Source: Terriglobia bacterium (GTDB taxonomy: Bacteria; Acidobacteriota; Vicinamibacteria; Vicinamibacterales; CAVVIG01). Taken from it: 64,000 nt of DNA. The notes beneath the pieces were generated by a model that was given only the letters and a program-made list of their open reading frames with translations, had not been told where the DNA came from and did no database searches. The position numbers and the translations under genes are program-made. The stretch covers positions 21,129 to 85,128 of the forward strand of contig JAIQFX010000030.1 of the NCBI GenBank assembly GCA_020073005.1, written 5' to 3'. Below, in pieces: positions 8,853 to 20,985 of this stretch; position 1 is the stretch's first letter, and every line of letters starts with the position of its first letter.

Positions 8853-8888
8853 CGGACCGCCTCCATCAAGAAGACCGCGACGAAGAAG

Positions 8889-9012
8889 TATGAACCACAG
8901 AGGCACAGAGATAAGAGTCCTTGGAGGGACAGGTCCACGCGGGGTGCCGCGCGACCGGCCTGCGAAGCAGGCGCGACACGCGTCTCTGTGTCTCCGCGTC
9001 TCTGTGGTTATT
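8889..9012. repeat. R2 inverted repeat pair (ACCACAGAGGCACAGAG family)
   Basis: The left arm at 8893-8912 reads AACCACAGAGGCACAGAGAT; the right arm at 8983-9010 is a near reverse complement (TCTCTGTGTCTC and CGTCTCTGTGGTTA). The interior contains CCTGCGAAGCAGG, itself a small hairpin. The pair fills the gap between the RND transporter stop and the M28 start and could act as a terminator or a mobile palindromic unit. Confidence 0.7.
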
Positions 9013-9028
9013 TCCTCTTCGTCTGCCT

Positions 9029-12184
<3,156 letters not shown>

Positions 12185-12190
12185 CGAGGT

Positions 12191-13426
12191 CTACTCCGTG
12201 GCCTTCCCGCCACCCACTTTGACTTTCATTCCGTCGTTGAGGCGATCGACGTCATTGGTCGCGACCACGTCGCCGGCCTTCACGCCGCTCACGATCTCGA
12301 TGCGGTCGCCGAGCCGCTCGCCGACGCGGAGCTCTTTCGCCGACAGATGATCGCCGGTGAGCACGAACACGCGGTTCACACCGTAGCGATACTGCAGCGC
12401 CGAGTACGAGACGGTCAGCACCTGATCGACTTTGCTGCTCACGATCCGCACGCGGGCGAACGTGCCCGGCTTGAGCACGGCCTCCGCGTTGGGCACGAGC
12501 GCCTCGAACGCGAACGCGCGCGTCGCCGTGTTCACCGACGGGCTGATGCGCGAGACCCTGCCGGTGAACGCGCGATCCGGATACGCATCGACGTGCAGCT
12601 CGACCGGCTGCCCGCTCTGAATCCACGGCGCCATCTTCTCGGGAATCTCCGCCGTCACCTTCAGCGGATCGACGCGCACGACGGCCATCACCGGCGTCTG
12701 CACCTTGACGTACTCGCCGAGGTTGACCAGGCGCTTCTGGACGATGCCGTCGAACGGCGCGCGAATCGCGGTGTCGCGCAGCTGGCGCGCGGCGAGCTTC
12801 ATCGCCGCGTCCGACGCGTCGATCGTCGCGCGCAGGTTCTTGGCGTTCTGGAGAGAAGAATCGTAGCTCGCCTGCTTCGACCGCAGCATGGCGTCGGCAT
12901 CGTCGAGCGTCTGCTTCGGCACGAGCTGCCGCTTGTGCAGCTCGTCGGCGCGGTCGTACGCCTGCTTCGCCTGCACGAGCTCGGCCTGCGCCTTCACGAC
13001 GTCGGGGGTTCGTTCGATCGGGGGCAGGTGCGCGGTGTCGGTCGCGCCGTACCGGGCGAGCGTGCTCTCGAGCGCGGCCTTCTGCTGATCGAAGGTGTAC
13101 TGCGGCTTCTCGTTGTCGAGTTCCAGCAGCGCCTGGCCGGCCTTCACCCGGTCGCCCAGATCGCTGAGCAGCTTGCTGACCCGGCCTTCGGCTTCAGACG
13201 AGATCGTGACTTCGTCGACCGCCGCGAGGGTTCCGACGACCTCGATCGTGCGGTGAATCGCTTCCTCGCGAATCGGCTCCACCTTGACGGGCTTCGCGGC
13301 ATCGTCGCGGCCGCGCGCCTGGGCCTTCTCGGCCCTGGAACATCCAGCCGTCACGGACCCCAGAAGCGCCAGAGCCGCGGCGGCGGCTGCACATCGACAC
13401 GTACGAATCACAGACATTGAACGCAT
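12191..13426 (-). CDS. RND efflux periplasmic adaptor (membrane fusion protein), lipoprotein
   Basis: A 411-residue adaptor. The start was placed at the ATG ending at 13426 (another ATG ends at 13417); both precede a signal sequence with lipobox VTAGC, so the mature protein is lipid-anchored in the periplasm. Family elements follow in order: a barrel-sandwich half (EGRVSKLLSDLGDRVKAGQ), a long helical hairpin (PDVVKAQAELVQAKQAYDRA through LAARQLRDT), the second lipoyl half (IRAPFDGIVQKRLVNLGEYV), a beta-barrel, and a membrane-proximal end. It bridges the RND pump to an outer-membrane channel. Its stop lies 6 nt before the pump start, so the two form an operon. TATACT at 13466-13471 is a possible -10 with a roughly 40-nt leader. 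Confidence 0.9.
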   Translation of the reverse strand: MRSMSVIRTCRCAAAAAALALLGSVTAGCSRAEKAQARGRDDAAKPVKVEPIREEAIHRTIEVVGTLAAVDEVTISSEAEGRVSKLLSDLGDRVKAGQALLELDNEKPQYTFDQQKAALESTLARYGATDTAHLPPIERTPDVVKAQAELVQAKQAYDRADELHKRQLVPKQTLDDADAMLRSKQASYDSSLQNAKNLRATIDASDAAMKLAARQLRDTAIRAPFDGIVQKRLVNLGEYVKVQTPVMAVVRVDPLKVTAEIPEKMAPWIQSGQPVELHVDAYPDRAFTGRVSRISPSVNTATRAFAFEALVPNAEAVLKPGTFARVRIVSSKVDQVLTVSYSALQYRYGVNRVFVLTGDHLSAKELRVGERLGDRIEIVSGVKAGDVVATNDVDRLNDGMKVKVGGGKATE

Positions 13427-13525
13427 AAGAGATGGACCGGGAAGCGAACGCGAAAACCGGTAAAGAGTATACGATGCGGCCCGGCGCCGGTTTTTCTTGT
13501 ACACGATTGTCTCGCTTGCACTTGG

Positions 13526-13583
13526 GTCCGGCTGACGCCGGACGCCACGGATCCGGACTCGTGGTGTCCGCCTTCAGGCGGAC
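13526..13583 (-). terminator. Twin hairpins after the P-type ATPase gene
   Basis: GTCCGCC-TTCA-GGCGGAC at 13566-13583 begins 3 nt beyond the ATPase stop codon. A second perfect hairpin, GTCCGGC-TGAC-GCCGGAC, lies at 13526-13543, and a weaker CCACG/CGTGG pair lies between them. There is no long T-run on the minus strand, so this may be a repeat-derived terminator and not a canonical one. Confidence 0.5.
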
Positions 13584-13585
13584 TT

Positions 13586-15991
13586 TCAGAGCGACACGCG
13601 TCTGAGCCGCAGCGCGTTGCCGATGACCGACAGCGAGCTGAGCGTCATCGCGGCGCTGGCCCAGATCGGGCTGATGAGCAGTCCGAAGAACGGATACAGC
13701 AGGCCGGCGGCGATCGGCACGCCGAGCGTGTTGTAGACGAAGGCGAGAAAGAGATTCTGGCGGATGTTGCCGACGGTCGCGCGCGACAGACGGCGGGCGC
13801 GCACGATCGCCCGGAGATCGCCTTTGACGAGCGTCAGACCCGCGCTTTCCATCGCGACGTCGGTGCCGGTCCCCATCGCGATGCCGACCGAGGCTTCCGC
13901 GAGCGCCGGCGCGTCGTTGATCCCGTCACCGGCCATCGCGACCACGCGCCCGCCGCGCTGAAGCTCGGCGACGATGTCGCGCTTCCCCGCGGGGAGCACG
14001 CCCGCGCGAACGTCGTCAATGCCGAGGCGTCGAGCAATCGCCTCGGCCGTCAGATGGTTATCACCGGTGACCATGACGATCGCTAGACCGTCAGCCTTCA
14101 GGAGACGCAGCGCGTCGGCGGTCGACTGTCGAATCGGATCGGCGACGGCGATCAGTCCGGCGACGCGGCGGTCGACGGCGGCGATGAGCACCGTCTGCCC
14201 GTCCTGCCGCCGCGCGTCGGCGCGAGCGGTCCACGCGCCCGGATCGACCCCGCGCGTCTGCATGAACTCGATCGTGCCGAGCGCGACCTCGCGCTGATCG
14301 ACGCGGCCGCTGACGCCTTTTCCCGGCGTCGCGGAAAAATCGGCGACCGCGGGAATCGCGATCCGCCGCGACTCGGCCGCGCCGACGATCGCCGCGGCGA
14401 GCGGATGCTCGCTCCCGCGCTCCACGGCCGCGGCCAGGCGCAGCACGTCCGATTCGGTCCACGGCTCCGCGGGATCGATCGCCGTCACGCGCGGACGGCC
14501 TTCGGTCAGCGTGCCCGTCTTGTCGACGACGAGCGTATCGACGCGCGCGAGCCGTTCGAGCGCTTCGGCATTTCTGATCAACACGCCGGTCTTCGCGCCC
14601 TGACCCGTGCCGACCATGATCGCCATCGGCGTCGCGAGACCGAGCGCGCACGGGCACGCGATGATCAGGACGGCGACCGCGTTCACGAGCGCGTGGGCGA
14701 AGCGCGGTTCCGGTCCAAGGACAAACCACGCGATGAACGTGACCACGGACGTGCCGACGACCGCGGGCACGAAGTACGCCGCGACGCGATCGGCCAGCCG
14801 CTGCAGCGGCGCGCGCGTGCGCTGCGCCTCGCCCACCATCCGGACGATCTGCGCCAGCAGCGTGTCGCGGCCGACGCGCTCCGCGCGCATCGTGAACGTG
14901 CCGGTGCCGGCGATCGTCGCGCCGATCACGCGGTCGCCCGCGCGCTTGTCGACGGGAATCGATTCGCCGGTCACCATCGATTCGTCGACCGCCGCGCCGC
15001 CGTCGATGAGCACGCCGTCCACGGGAATCTTCTCGCCCGGCCGGACGCGCAGCACGTCGCCCACCTGCACCGCGTCGAGCGGAATATCTTCTTCATTTCC
15101 CCCGGGGCCGTCTCTGACGACGCGGGCCGTCTTCGGCGCGAGGCCGAGCAGCTGTCGAATCGCGGCGCCGGTCCGATGCCGGGCGCGCAGCTCGAGCACC
15201 TGCCCGAGCAGCACGAGGACCGTGATGACAATCACCGTATCGAAGTAGGTCTCGACCCCTCCTGCCTCTCCCGCCCCGGCCGGGAATATTCCAGGCGCGA
15301 CCGTGGCAACCGCGCTGAATCCGTACGCCGCTCCGACTCCGATCCCGATCAACGTGAACATGTTCGGGCTCGCGTTCACGAACGACCGCCACATGCGCTC
15401 GAAGAACGGCCAGCCGCACCAGAAGACGACGGGCGTCGCGAGCGCGAAACCGATCCAGTTCACCCACGTCATGCCGAGGCGATGCATCAGCATCCCGCCG
15501 GTGACCATGTCGCCCATCGTCAGGAGAAACACGGGCGCGCCGAGCACGACGCCGAACGTGAAGCGGCGCGTCATGTCGACGAGCTCGGGGTTCGGCGCGT
15601 CGGAGAGATCGGCGATGCGCGGCTCGAGCGCCATGCCGCACTTCGGGCAGGGGCCGGGACGATCGCTCACGACCTCGGGATCCATTGGGCAGACGTACTC
15701 GACGGGTGCGGGGTGCGGGGTGCGGGGTGCCGCGTGCTGGGTGCTGGGTGCCGCGTGCTGAGAGCTGACAGCCGACGGCTGAGAGCTCTTCTTCAGCCCG
15801 CCGAGCGAGATCACCTGCGGCGCGCCGTGCGTCATCGGCTCGCGCTTGCCTTCGAGATACTTCTTGGGGTCCGCGGTGAACTTGGCGACGCAGCCCTTCG
15901 AGCAGAAGTGGTACGTCGTGCCTTCGTGGTCGACGTGGCCGGCGGCTTTCGCGGGGTCGACGGTCATGCCGCAGACGGGGTCGAGCGCCAT
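13586..15991 (-). CDS. Copper-type heavy-metal P1B-ATPase with YHS and metal-binding N-domains
   Basis: The 801 residues show a YHS domain (1-48, CGMTVDP and [12 protein letters not shown]), then a heavy-metal-binding segment (98-125, YVCPMDPEV and CPKCGMAL), then the P1B ATPase: TGES near 341, the intramembrane metal site CPC at 446-448, the phosphorylated Asp in DKTGTLT at 490, the HP motif SEHP near 528, and GDGINDAP at 688-695. These enzymes pump copper or silver out of the cytoplasm. The linker at residues 69-97 ([17 protein letters not shown] and following) is encoded by a low-complexity R4 repeat and is not part of the family fold. TACTAT lies 6 nt before the ATG, next to GAAGG. The gene stands alone, with twin hairpins after it. 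Confidence 0.93.
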   Translation of the reverse strand: MALDPVCGMTVDPAKAAGHVDHEGTTYHFCSKGCVAKFTADPKKYLEGKREPMTHGAPQVISLGGLKKSSQPSAVSSQHAAPSTQHAAPRTPHPAPVEYVCPMDPEVVSDRPGPCPKCGMALEPRIADLSDAPNPELVDMTRRFTFGVVLGAPVFLLTMGDMVTGGMLMHRLGMTWVNWIGFALATPVVFWCGWPFFERMWRSFVNASPNMFTLIGIGVGAAYGFSAVATVAPGIFPAGAGEAGGVETYFDTVIVITVLVLLGQVLELRARHRTGAAIRQLLGLAPKTARVVRDGPGGNEEDIPLDAVQVGDVLRVRPGEKIPVDGVLIDGGAAVDESMVTGESIPVDKRAGDRVIGATIAGTGTFTMRAERVGRDTLLAQIVRMVGEAQRTRAPLQRLADRVAAYFVPAVVGTSVVTFIAWFVLGPEPRFAHALVNAVAVLIIACPCALGLATPMAIMVGTGQGAKTGVLIRNAEALERLARVDTLVVDKTGTLTEGRPRVTAIDPAEPWTESDVLRLAAAVERGSEHPLAAAIVGAAESRRIAIPAVADFSATPGKGVSGRVDQREVALGTIEFMQTRGVDPGAWTARADARRQDGQTVLIAAVDRRVAGLIAVADPIRQSTADALRLLKADGLAIVMVTGDNHLTAEAIARRLGIDDVRAGVLPAGKRDIVAELQRGGRVVAMAGDGINDAPALAEASVGIAMGTGTDVAMESAGLTLVKGDLRAIVRARRLSRATVGNIRQNLFLAFVYNTLGVPIAAGLLYPFFGLLISPIWASAAMTLSSLSVIGNALRLRRVSL
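15704..15786. repeat. R4 low-complexity repeat inside the P-type ATPase gene
   Basis: The plus strand reads repeated GGGTGCGG and GGGTGCTGGGTGCCGCGTGC units, followed by AGCTGACAGCCGACGGCTGA. The array keeps the ATPase frame open and encodes Ser/Ala/Pro/His-rich linker residues 69-97. A related array in the opposite orientation is found inside gatA (54548-54650). Confidence 0.75.
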
Positions 15992-15997
15992 CCTTCA

Positions 15998-16003
15998 ATA
16001 GTA
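15998..16003 (-). promoter_or_regulatory. Candidate -10 (TACTAT) for the P-type ATPase gene
   Basis: On the minus strand TACTAT is followed by TGAAGG and then the ATG. The spacing of 6 nt matches the other TANNNT-start pairs in this window and would give a transcript that starts at the codon. The GAAGG could also serve as a ribosome site if transcription begins further upstream. Confidence 0.35.
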
Positions 16004-16022
16004 CGCGTTTACGCGCGCACTG

Positions 16023-17723
16023 TCAGACGGTGCCGGGGTGCTGGCGCGCAATCCATTCGCGCATCGCCGGCGCGCTCCCGGGCTCGCAGATGAACGAGCC
16101 CTGGACGGCGTCGCAGCCCATCGACATGAGCCAGGCCTGCGCGGCCTCGCTTTCCACGCCCTCCGCGACGACCGAGAGGCCCATGTTGTGCGCGAGATCG
16201 ATCGTCGATCGCACGATGACTTCGTCCTGCCCGCTCGCCAGGCCGGTGACGAACGAGCGGTCGATCTTCAGCTCGTCCACGGGCAGGCGGCGCAGGTAGC
16301 TGAGCGACGAGTATCCCGTGCCGAAATCGTCGATCGTCAGCCGGACGCCCATCGCGTGCAGCCGTTTGAGCGACTCGAGCGATCGCGCGGGGTCGGACAT
16401 GAGCATGTGCTCCGTGATCTCGAGCGTCAGCGACGCGGGCGCGGCGGCGGCGGCGGCGAGCATGTCGGCGACGCGCTCCGGGAAGTCGGGCGAGAGCAGC
16501 GTCCGCGGCGAGAGATTGACGGCGACGGTCAGCGGCGACGTCCCGAGCGACACGCCCCAGTCGCGAATCGCCGTGTTCAGCACGATGGACGTGAGCGGGT
16601 TGATCAGTCCCGTCTGCTCGGCGAGGTCGATGAAGTCGGCCGGCTGCACGCGGCCGTGGCGCGGGTGATTCCAGCGCACGAGCGCCTCGACGCCGGCGAT
16701 CGCGCCGGTCCGCAGATGCAGAATCGGCTGGTACTCGAGCTCGAACTGCTGCTCCTCGATCGCGGTCAGGAGATCGGAAATCAGCGCGAGCCGCCGGTGC
16801 GTCTGCCGGTCGCGCAGCGGATCGTAGACGGCGACGCCGCCGCCGTCCATTTTCGCGCGGTACATCGCGTTGTCCGCCTTCTGCATCAGCACTTCGGCGG
16901 TCGTGCCGTGGACGGGAAAGCACGCGATGCCGAGGCTCGCGCGAATGCTCAGCGGGCGCCGTTCGACGACGACGGGCTGCCCCATCTCCTGCAGGATTTT
17001 CTGCGCGGCGGGCACGGCGCCGTCGGCGTCGGTGAACGGCAGAAGAATCGCGAACTCGTCCGCCCCGAGCCGCGCCACGGTGTCGGCGTCGCGCAGCGTG
17101 CCGCGGATCTGCGACGCGACGTGCTGCAGCACGCGGTCGCCGGCGTGATGGCCGAGCGCGTCGTTCACGTCTTTGAAGTCGTCGAGGTCGAGGACGAGCA
17201 GCGCGATCGACGTTCCCTCGCGGCTCGCGACGCGCGTCGCCTGATCGAGGCGGTCCTGCAGCAGCGTCCGGTTCGGCAGATCCGTGAGCGCGTCGTGGTG
17301 CGCGAGGTGGACGAGGCGCTGCTCGGCGCGGCGGCGTTCGCGACGCGCGGTCGCGTCGCGCAGCTCCCGGGCCGCCGACGGCGCCAGGCGCGCGAGGCTG
17401 TCCTTGAGCACGTAATCGTGCGCGCCGGCGCGCATCGCCGCGACCGCGGCCTCCTCGCCGTGGTGCGCGGAGACGAAGATGAACGGCAGGTCGGCGTCAC
17501 GCTCGCGCACGAGGCGCAGCGCCGAGACGCCGCTGAACGAGGGCATCGCGTAGTCGGCGATCGCGAGATCCCAGCGCTGGCGATCGAGTGCGTCGGCGAG
17601 CGCGGCGGGCGTGTCGACGCATTCCTCCGCGACGTCGTAGCCGTCGGCCGCGAGCACGGACACGACGGCCGCGGCGTCCTCGGCCGAATCTTCGATCAAG
17701 AGCAGGCGGAGCCTGGAGGTCAC
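16023..17723 (-). CDS. Response regulator with receiver, GGDEF and EAL domains (c-di-GMP turnover)
   Basis: A 566-residue protein with a GTG start. The receiver domain (about 6-120) has the acidic pair E11-D12, phospho-acceptor D57 (IADYAMPSF) and K107. The GGDEF domain (about 135-300) has the degenerate signature GADEF at 220-224, so diguanylate cyclase activity is uncertain. The EAL domain (about 310-560) keeps its catalytic set: EALVRW at 346, NLSP, ITEH, DDFGTGYSSLSYL, KIDRSFV and AEGVE, so c-di-GMP phosphodiesterase activity is likely. Phosphorylation by an unknown histidine kinase would control it; no kinase lies next to it. It starts 123 nt from the M49-like gene end on the same strand and ends 31 nt from the ATPase start. 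Confidence 0.92.
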   Translation of the reverse strand: MTSRLRLLLIEDSAEDAAAVVSVLAADGYDVAEECVDTPAALADALDRQRWDLAIADYAMPSFSGVSALRLVRERDADLPFIFVSAHHGEEAAVAAMRAGAHDYVLKDSLARLAPSAARELRDATARRERRRAEQRLVHLAHHDALTDLPNRTLLQDRLDQATRVASREGTSIALLVLDLDDFKDVNDALGHHAGDRVLQHVASQIRGTLRDADTVARLGADEFAILLPFTDADGAVPAAQKILQEMGQPVVVERRPLSIRASLGIACFPVHGTTAEVLMQKADNAMYRAKMDGGGVAVYDPLRDRQTHRRLALISDLLTAIEEQQFELEYQPILHLRTGAIAGVEALVRWNHPRHGRVQPADFIDLAEQTGLINPLTSIVLNTAIRDWGVSLGTSPLTVAVNLSPRTLLSPDFPERVADMLAAAAAAPASLTLEITEHMLMSDPARSLESLKRLHAMGVRLTIDDFGTGYSSLSYLRRLPVDELKIDRSFVTGLASGQDEVIVRSTIDLAHNMGLSVVAEGVESEAAQAWLMSMGCDAVQGSFICEPGSAPAMREWIARQHPGTV

Positions 17724-17792
17724 GGGATTATCGAGCGACGCGCGGCGGCCTCGGAAGCACGCGGGGGAGCGTGGATGTCGGGCAGGGCGGAG

Positions 17793-17825
17793 GGCTGCGC
17801 GTTCGAACGGGTCTTACGCGCAGCC
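17793..17825 (-). terminator. Hairpin after the M49-like peptidase gene
   Basis: GGCTGCGCGT at 17793-17802 and ACGCGCAGCC at 17816-17825 form a perfect 10-bp stem with a 13-nt loop, 21 nt past the peptidase stop. No T-run follows on the minus strand. It probably stabilises the 3' end or separates this transcript from the downstream regulator gene. Confidence 0.5.
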
Positions 17826-17846
17826 TGACAGATTCCTAACGTTTCT

Positions 17847-19565
17847 TCAACGCTTTGTTGCCGGCGCTTTCGCGCGCGGGCGCGGCGGCGCCAGAAGTTG
17901 TGCAGCCGTCGTGAAACGCGGCTCGATGTCGACAGGCACGGCCTTCAGCGCGTCGAGCGCCTTCTGGACCGGCGGCCGGACGATGCCGAGCCGTTCGCCG
18001 AGCGCCTTCGACTTCGCGTAATCGCCTTCCGCCTGAATCGTCATGATCTCGCGCGTCAGCCCGGCGACGCCGTTCTTCACCTTCGCGAAATCCACGGCGA
18101 ACGTGCCGTCCGGTGTTGCGACGAACGCGCCCTGGTCGAGCAGGTAGTTCAGCTGGACCGCGATGCCCTTGCCGTGCGCCTCGTTCACACCGAAGCGAAT
18201 CGATCGGAACGCCGACGCGAGGTACGTCGTGTAGAGCGGGCGCTCGAGCGTCTTCGGCAGCACGCCCTTGTCGATCATGTGCTGGATCGCGAACAGCCCG
18301 GAGATGTCCGCCTTCGCTTCCTCGAGGAAGCTGTACGTCTCTTTGAGCTCCTGACGAACCGTCGTCTGGCGCCCGCCGACGGTGATGCTGTGCGGCCCGA
18401 GGCCGTGCATCAGCTCGTGCACGACGATGTGCGTGAAGAAAGCGTCGAAGGACAGATCTTTCTGATCGGCCACGGCCAGCACGATCTTCGAGATCGGCGT
18501 GAGCGTCTTCGCGAACTTCGCGTCCTGGACGTTCTTCAGCATCACGCGCTTCGCGCCCTTCTCCCGAATCACGCGCTCGTCGTTCGGCAGATTGAACGCG
18601 GCTGTCTGGACGCCGCGGTTGCCGTCGCCCGCCGCGAAGATTTCGTTGACGACGACGATCGGCGCCATGCCGCCGAGCTTGGGATTGCGGTACTGCGGAT
18701 CGATCGGCAGATGGTCTTCGATGTCCTGGAGCTCGGCCGCGAACTTCTGCAGCTTCGCCGTCTCGCCTTCGTCCTGAATCGTCACGTACGATTCGAATCC
18801 GGCTTTGTAATTGAAGAGCTCGTCCTCGTAGACCTCGTAGGGACCGATAGTCGGCTCGATGGCGCCCTTGAGCTCCATCCACGCGACGTCGCTTTCGTAG
18901 TAGTCGTTCGTCAGAAACGCGTCGGCGCGCTTCTCGAGGAACGCCTTCAGCGTCGGCTCGGTCGCGAGCGCGGCGGCCTCACGCAGGAGCGCGGACGCGT
19001 GCGACAGCTCGCCCTGATACTCGATGTTGTAGGGCACGACGCTGAAGCCGTTGGCCGCGTTCGTCGCGTTCCGCAGGACCGTGAAGAAATTCGTCACGCG
19101 CGGGCGCGCGCTCTCGGGCAGCGACTGAATCCACTTCTCGAGATCCGCCTTCGCCATCGTCGGCGGATAGTAGTTCGCGCCCGCGGGCTTCGGCGGCGCG
19201 CCGGAAACGAACGGCTCGTTGTGATCGAGGCGCGACCACGGACCTTTGTTGATGAGGAAGTAGTGCAGCCGCGCGCGGCCTTCCGGCGACTGATCGCGCG
19301 CCAGATCCATCAGCATCGCTTCGTTGCCCGCCCACACCTGCCGCAGGAAAAGGCCGTCGATGATCTTCGAGGCGTCGACGAGCTTCGCGAGGACCTGTCG
19401 ATCCGCCGCGGACAGCTTCGAGACGTCGGCGGTGATGTCGGTCGGCGCGAAGCGCGCGGCCATGCGTTGGAGTTTCAGTGTTTCGGACACCTGGGTCTCC
19501 TGAAAGGCGATTAGCGGCGCGCAACACACCACGAGCAACGCCGCGGGAAGAAACTTGGAATTCAT
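17847..19565 (-). CDS. Secreted M49-like zinc metallopeptidase (dipeptidyl peptidase III-related)
   Basis: A 572-residue protein. Residues 1-20 (MNSKFLPAALLVVCCAPLIA) form a signal peptide. The zinc site HELMH lies at 383-387 and a second ligand motif EEAKAD at 415-420, matching the HExxxH/HExxH plus EExxAD arrangement of the M49 family and its NUDIX-linked relatives. In classical DPP III the first motif is HEXXGH with six residues; here it is five (HELMHG). An upstream segment (DYYESDVAWMEL and GPYEVYEDELFNYKAGFE) matches the family's substrate-cleft region. It likely removes dipeptides or short peptides in the periplasm. TAAACT (19572-19577) lies 6 nt before the ATG with no ribosome site, suggesting a leaderless message. 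Confidence 0.85.
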   Translation of the reverse strand: MNSKFLPAALLVVCCAPLIAFQETQVSETLKLQRMAARFAPTDITADVSKLSAADRQVLAKLVDASKIIDGLFLRQVWAGNEAMLMDLARDQSPEGRARLHYFLINKGPWSRLDHNEPFVSGAPPKPAGANYYPPTMAKADLEKWIQSLPESARPRVTNFFTVLRNATNAANGFSVVPYNIEYQGELSHASALLREAAALATEPTLKAFLEKRADAFLTNDYYESDVAWMELKGAIEPTIGPYEVYEDELFNYKAGFESYVTIQDEGETAKLQKFAAELQDIEDHLPIDPQYRNPKLGGMAPIVVVNEIFAAGDGNRGVQTAAFNLPNDERVIREKGAKRVMLKNVQDAKFAKTLTPISKIVLAVADQKDLSFDAFFTHIVVHELMHGLGPHSITVGGRQTTVRQELKETYSFLEEAKADISGLFAIQHMIDKGVLPKTLERPLYTTYLASAFRSIRFGVNEAHGKGIAVQLNYLLDQGAFVATPDGTFAVDFAKVKNGVAGLTREIMTIQAEGDYAKSKALGERLGIVRPPVQKALDALKAVPVDIEPRFTTAAQLLAPPRPRAKAPATKR

Positions 19566-19571
19566 GCGGTT

Positions 19572-19577
19572 AGTTTA
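19572..19577 (-). promoter_or_regulatory. Candidate -10 (TAAACT) for the M49-like gene
   Basis: The minus strand reads GTGTAAACTAACCGC and then the ATG, so the hexamer ends 6 nt before the start. The preceding TG resembles an extended -10. No Shine-Dalgarno sequence is present between it and the start codon. Confidence 0.4.
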
Positions 19578-19589
19578 CACTCTGCGAGC

Positions 19590-19952
19590 GGACGAGACTG
19601 AAGGGCTGAAGGGCTGACGGGTGCCACGAAGACACGAAAACACGAAGAAGAAAAAGATGGGAACCACGGAGGACACGGGGAAGCGGAGGGAACACGGACC
19701 AGATCCTCGTGGACGCCTCACCTCTGGGTGCTTGTGGTACCAATCGCCCTCACCACCATTGCGTACGTGATCAGCATGCTACTGATCTACGGGCCAACAG
19801 CGATTGTAAAGGCGATCTACCATTTCCTTGGGTGAGGTTGGGAGCCGGAGACTCGGACGATGAAGCGCGTACAATCTGTCACGGACACGTGGCGCCCAAG
19901 CGCACCGAGACGTGCCGGCAGGCTGTCCTATGCCGACTCTTAACGAGAAACA
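19590..19952. other. Gene-free stretch with R2-type repeats
   Basis: 19593-19617 is a CTGAAGGG array. 19620-19705 is an R2 cluster (CCACGAAGACACGAAAACAC, then ACCACGGAGGACACGG). A 40-codon open stretch from 19716 to a stop at 19835 encodes a hydrophobic segment (PIALTTIAYVISMLLIYG) but has no convincing start codon or ribosome site, and may be a membrane-gene remnant. I see nothing else. Confidence 0.5.
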
Positions 19953-20433
19953 ATGGTGGGTGATCTGGGCGACGTCGGGAAGCACTACCGCTGGCACCGG
20001 GACACCTCCGAGATCGAGGACACGCGCAATGGCACGCGCCGGGCCGATTCCGATTACTCGGCAAAGGTGGATGTCTATGAGGATCGGGTGCGATGGTGGT
20101 TGCTCGAGATCGCGCAAGGCTACACGGAAAAGGGAGAGTCACCAGCCGATTATGTCGTCTTGGCCATCGCGCTGTCGTACCTCGAGGGCGTTGAGCAGTA
20201 CAGGCAAGGGGACGCGGCACGAAATCAATCGAAGGCGCGGTTTACATCTAGCGATCGACATTGCGGATGGGTACCTCTACCTCAATCCAGCGGCGTTCAT
20301 CCGGTCCGTGACGACGGACTTCGCGGCGTACGTGGCAGACCTCCGCGCGAATCCTGGAGGGCCGCTGGGAATGAACTTCGTCAAGCTGTGGGACAAGCGT
20401 TGGAACGAGACCGAGGTGGGTCACACGGAGTGA
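19953..20433 (+). pseudogene. Broken gene of unknown function, frameshifted and probably internally deleted
   Basis: From the ATG at 19953 one frame gives a plausible protein start: MVGDLGDVGKHYRWHRDT, then VRWWLLEIAQGYTEKGESP and VLAIALSYLEGVEQYRQGD. Sense ends near 20215. A different frame then gives LAIDIADGYLYLNPAAFIRS, DFAAYVADLRANPGG and NFVKLWDKRWNETE, ending at 20433. The two halves look like the N-terminal and C-terminal parts of one helical protein. From memory, related hypothetical proteins have a central region of about 50 residues between the halves, so a deletion with frame change is likely. I cannot assign a function. The surroundings (repeats on both sides) fit a decaying locus. 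Confidence 0.5.
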
Positions 20434-20985
20434 ACGTGGCGTGGCGGGCATCGGCGAGGTCGCGTCCAGCGGCCGTTGCGACCTCGCGTGCGCCATCGAA
20501 GCCGGTCAACGCGTCCGCAAGCGGATAGTCGCACGTCGCCGCTGATTCGCCACTGACGACGGGATCACCCGTACGCCCAACTGATTATTGGCTGTCGCTC
20601 GAACGAGATCTGGCGACGTGCTGATCGACAGCGCCATCGCTGGAGGACGCGTTGACCACGCGAGCCGTCGCCCGGCCGCTGGACGCGACCTCGCCGATGC
20701 CGGCCACGCTCGGCTGAAAGCCTCGCGCTACTGCACGCAGATCGCGACCCTGAAAGGGTCAGCGCTACGACGGGACAACAACCCGTACACCCAACTGATT
20801 ATTGGCTGTCGCTCGAACGAGATCTGGCGACGTGCTGATCGACAGCGCCATCGCTGGAGGACGCGTTGGCCACGCGAGCCGTCGCCCGGCCGCAGGACGC
20901 GACTTCGCCGATGCCGGCCGCGCTCGGCTGAAAGCCTCGCGCTACAACACGGGATCGCGACCCTGAAAGGGTCGCGCTACGTGTG
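20434..20985. repeat. 214-nt tandem duplication with a third, inverted copy
   Basis: Two direct copies with an offset of 213-214 nt cover about 20568-20766 and 20782-20980. Each begins CCAACTGATTATTGGCTGTC and ends with R1 palindromes (CTGAAAGCCTCGCGCTAC and GCGACCCTGAAAGGGTC). They differ at only a few positions. About 20436-20545 is a diverged inverted copy: GGCATCGGCGAGGTCGCGTC there is the reverse complement of sequence near 20680-20705 in the first direct copy, and GGTCAACGCGTCC also matches. No gene is supported inside. Confidence 0.8.

Noticed and set aside
19566..20985. tRNA or small RNA gene in the largest gene-poor gap
   Set aside because: No cloverleaf-like set of arms and no conserved T-loop sequence was seen; the palindromes there belong to repeats.
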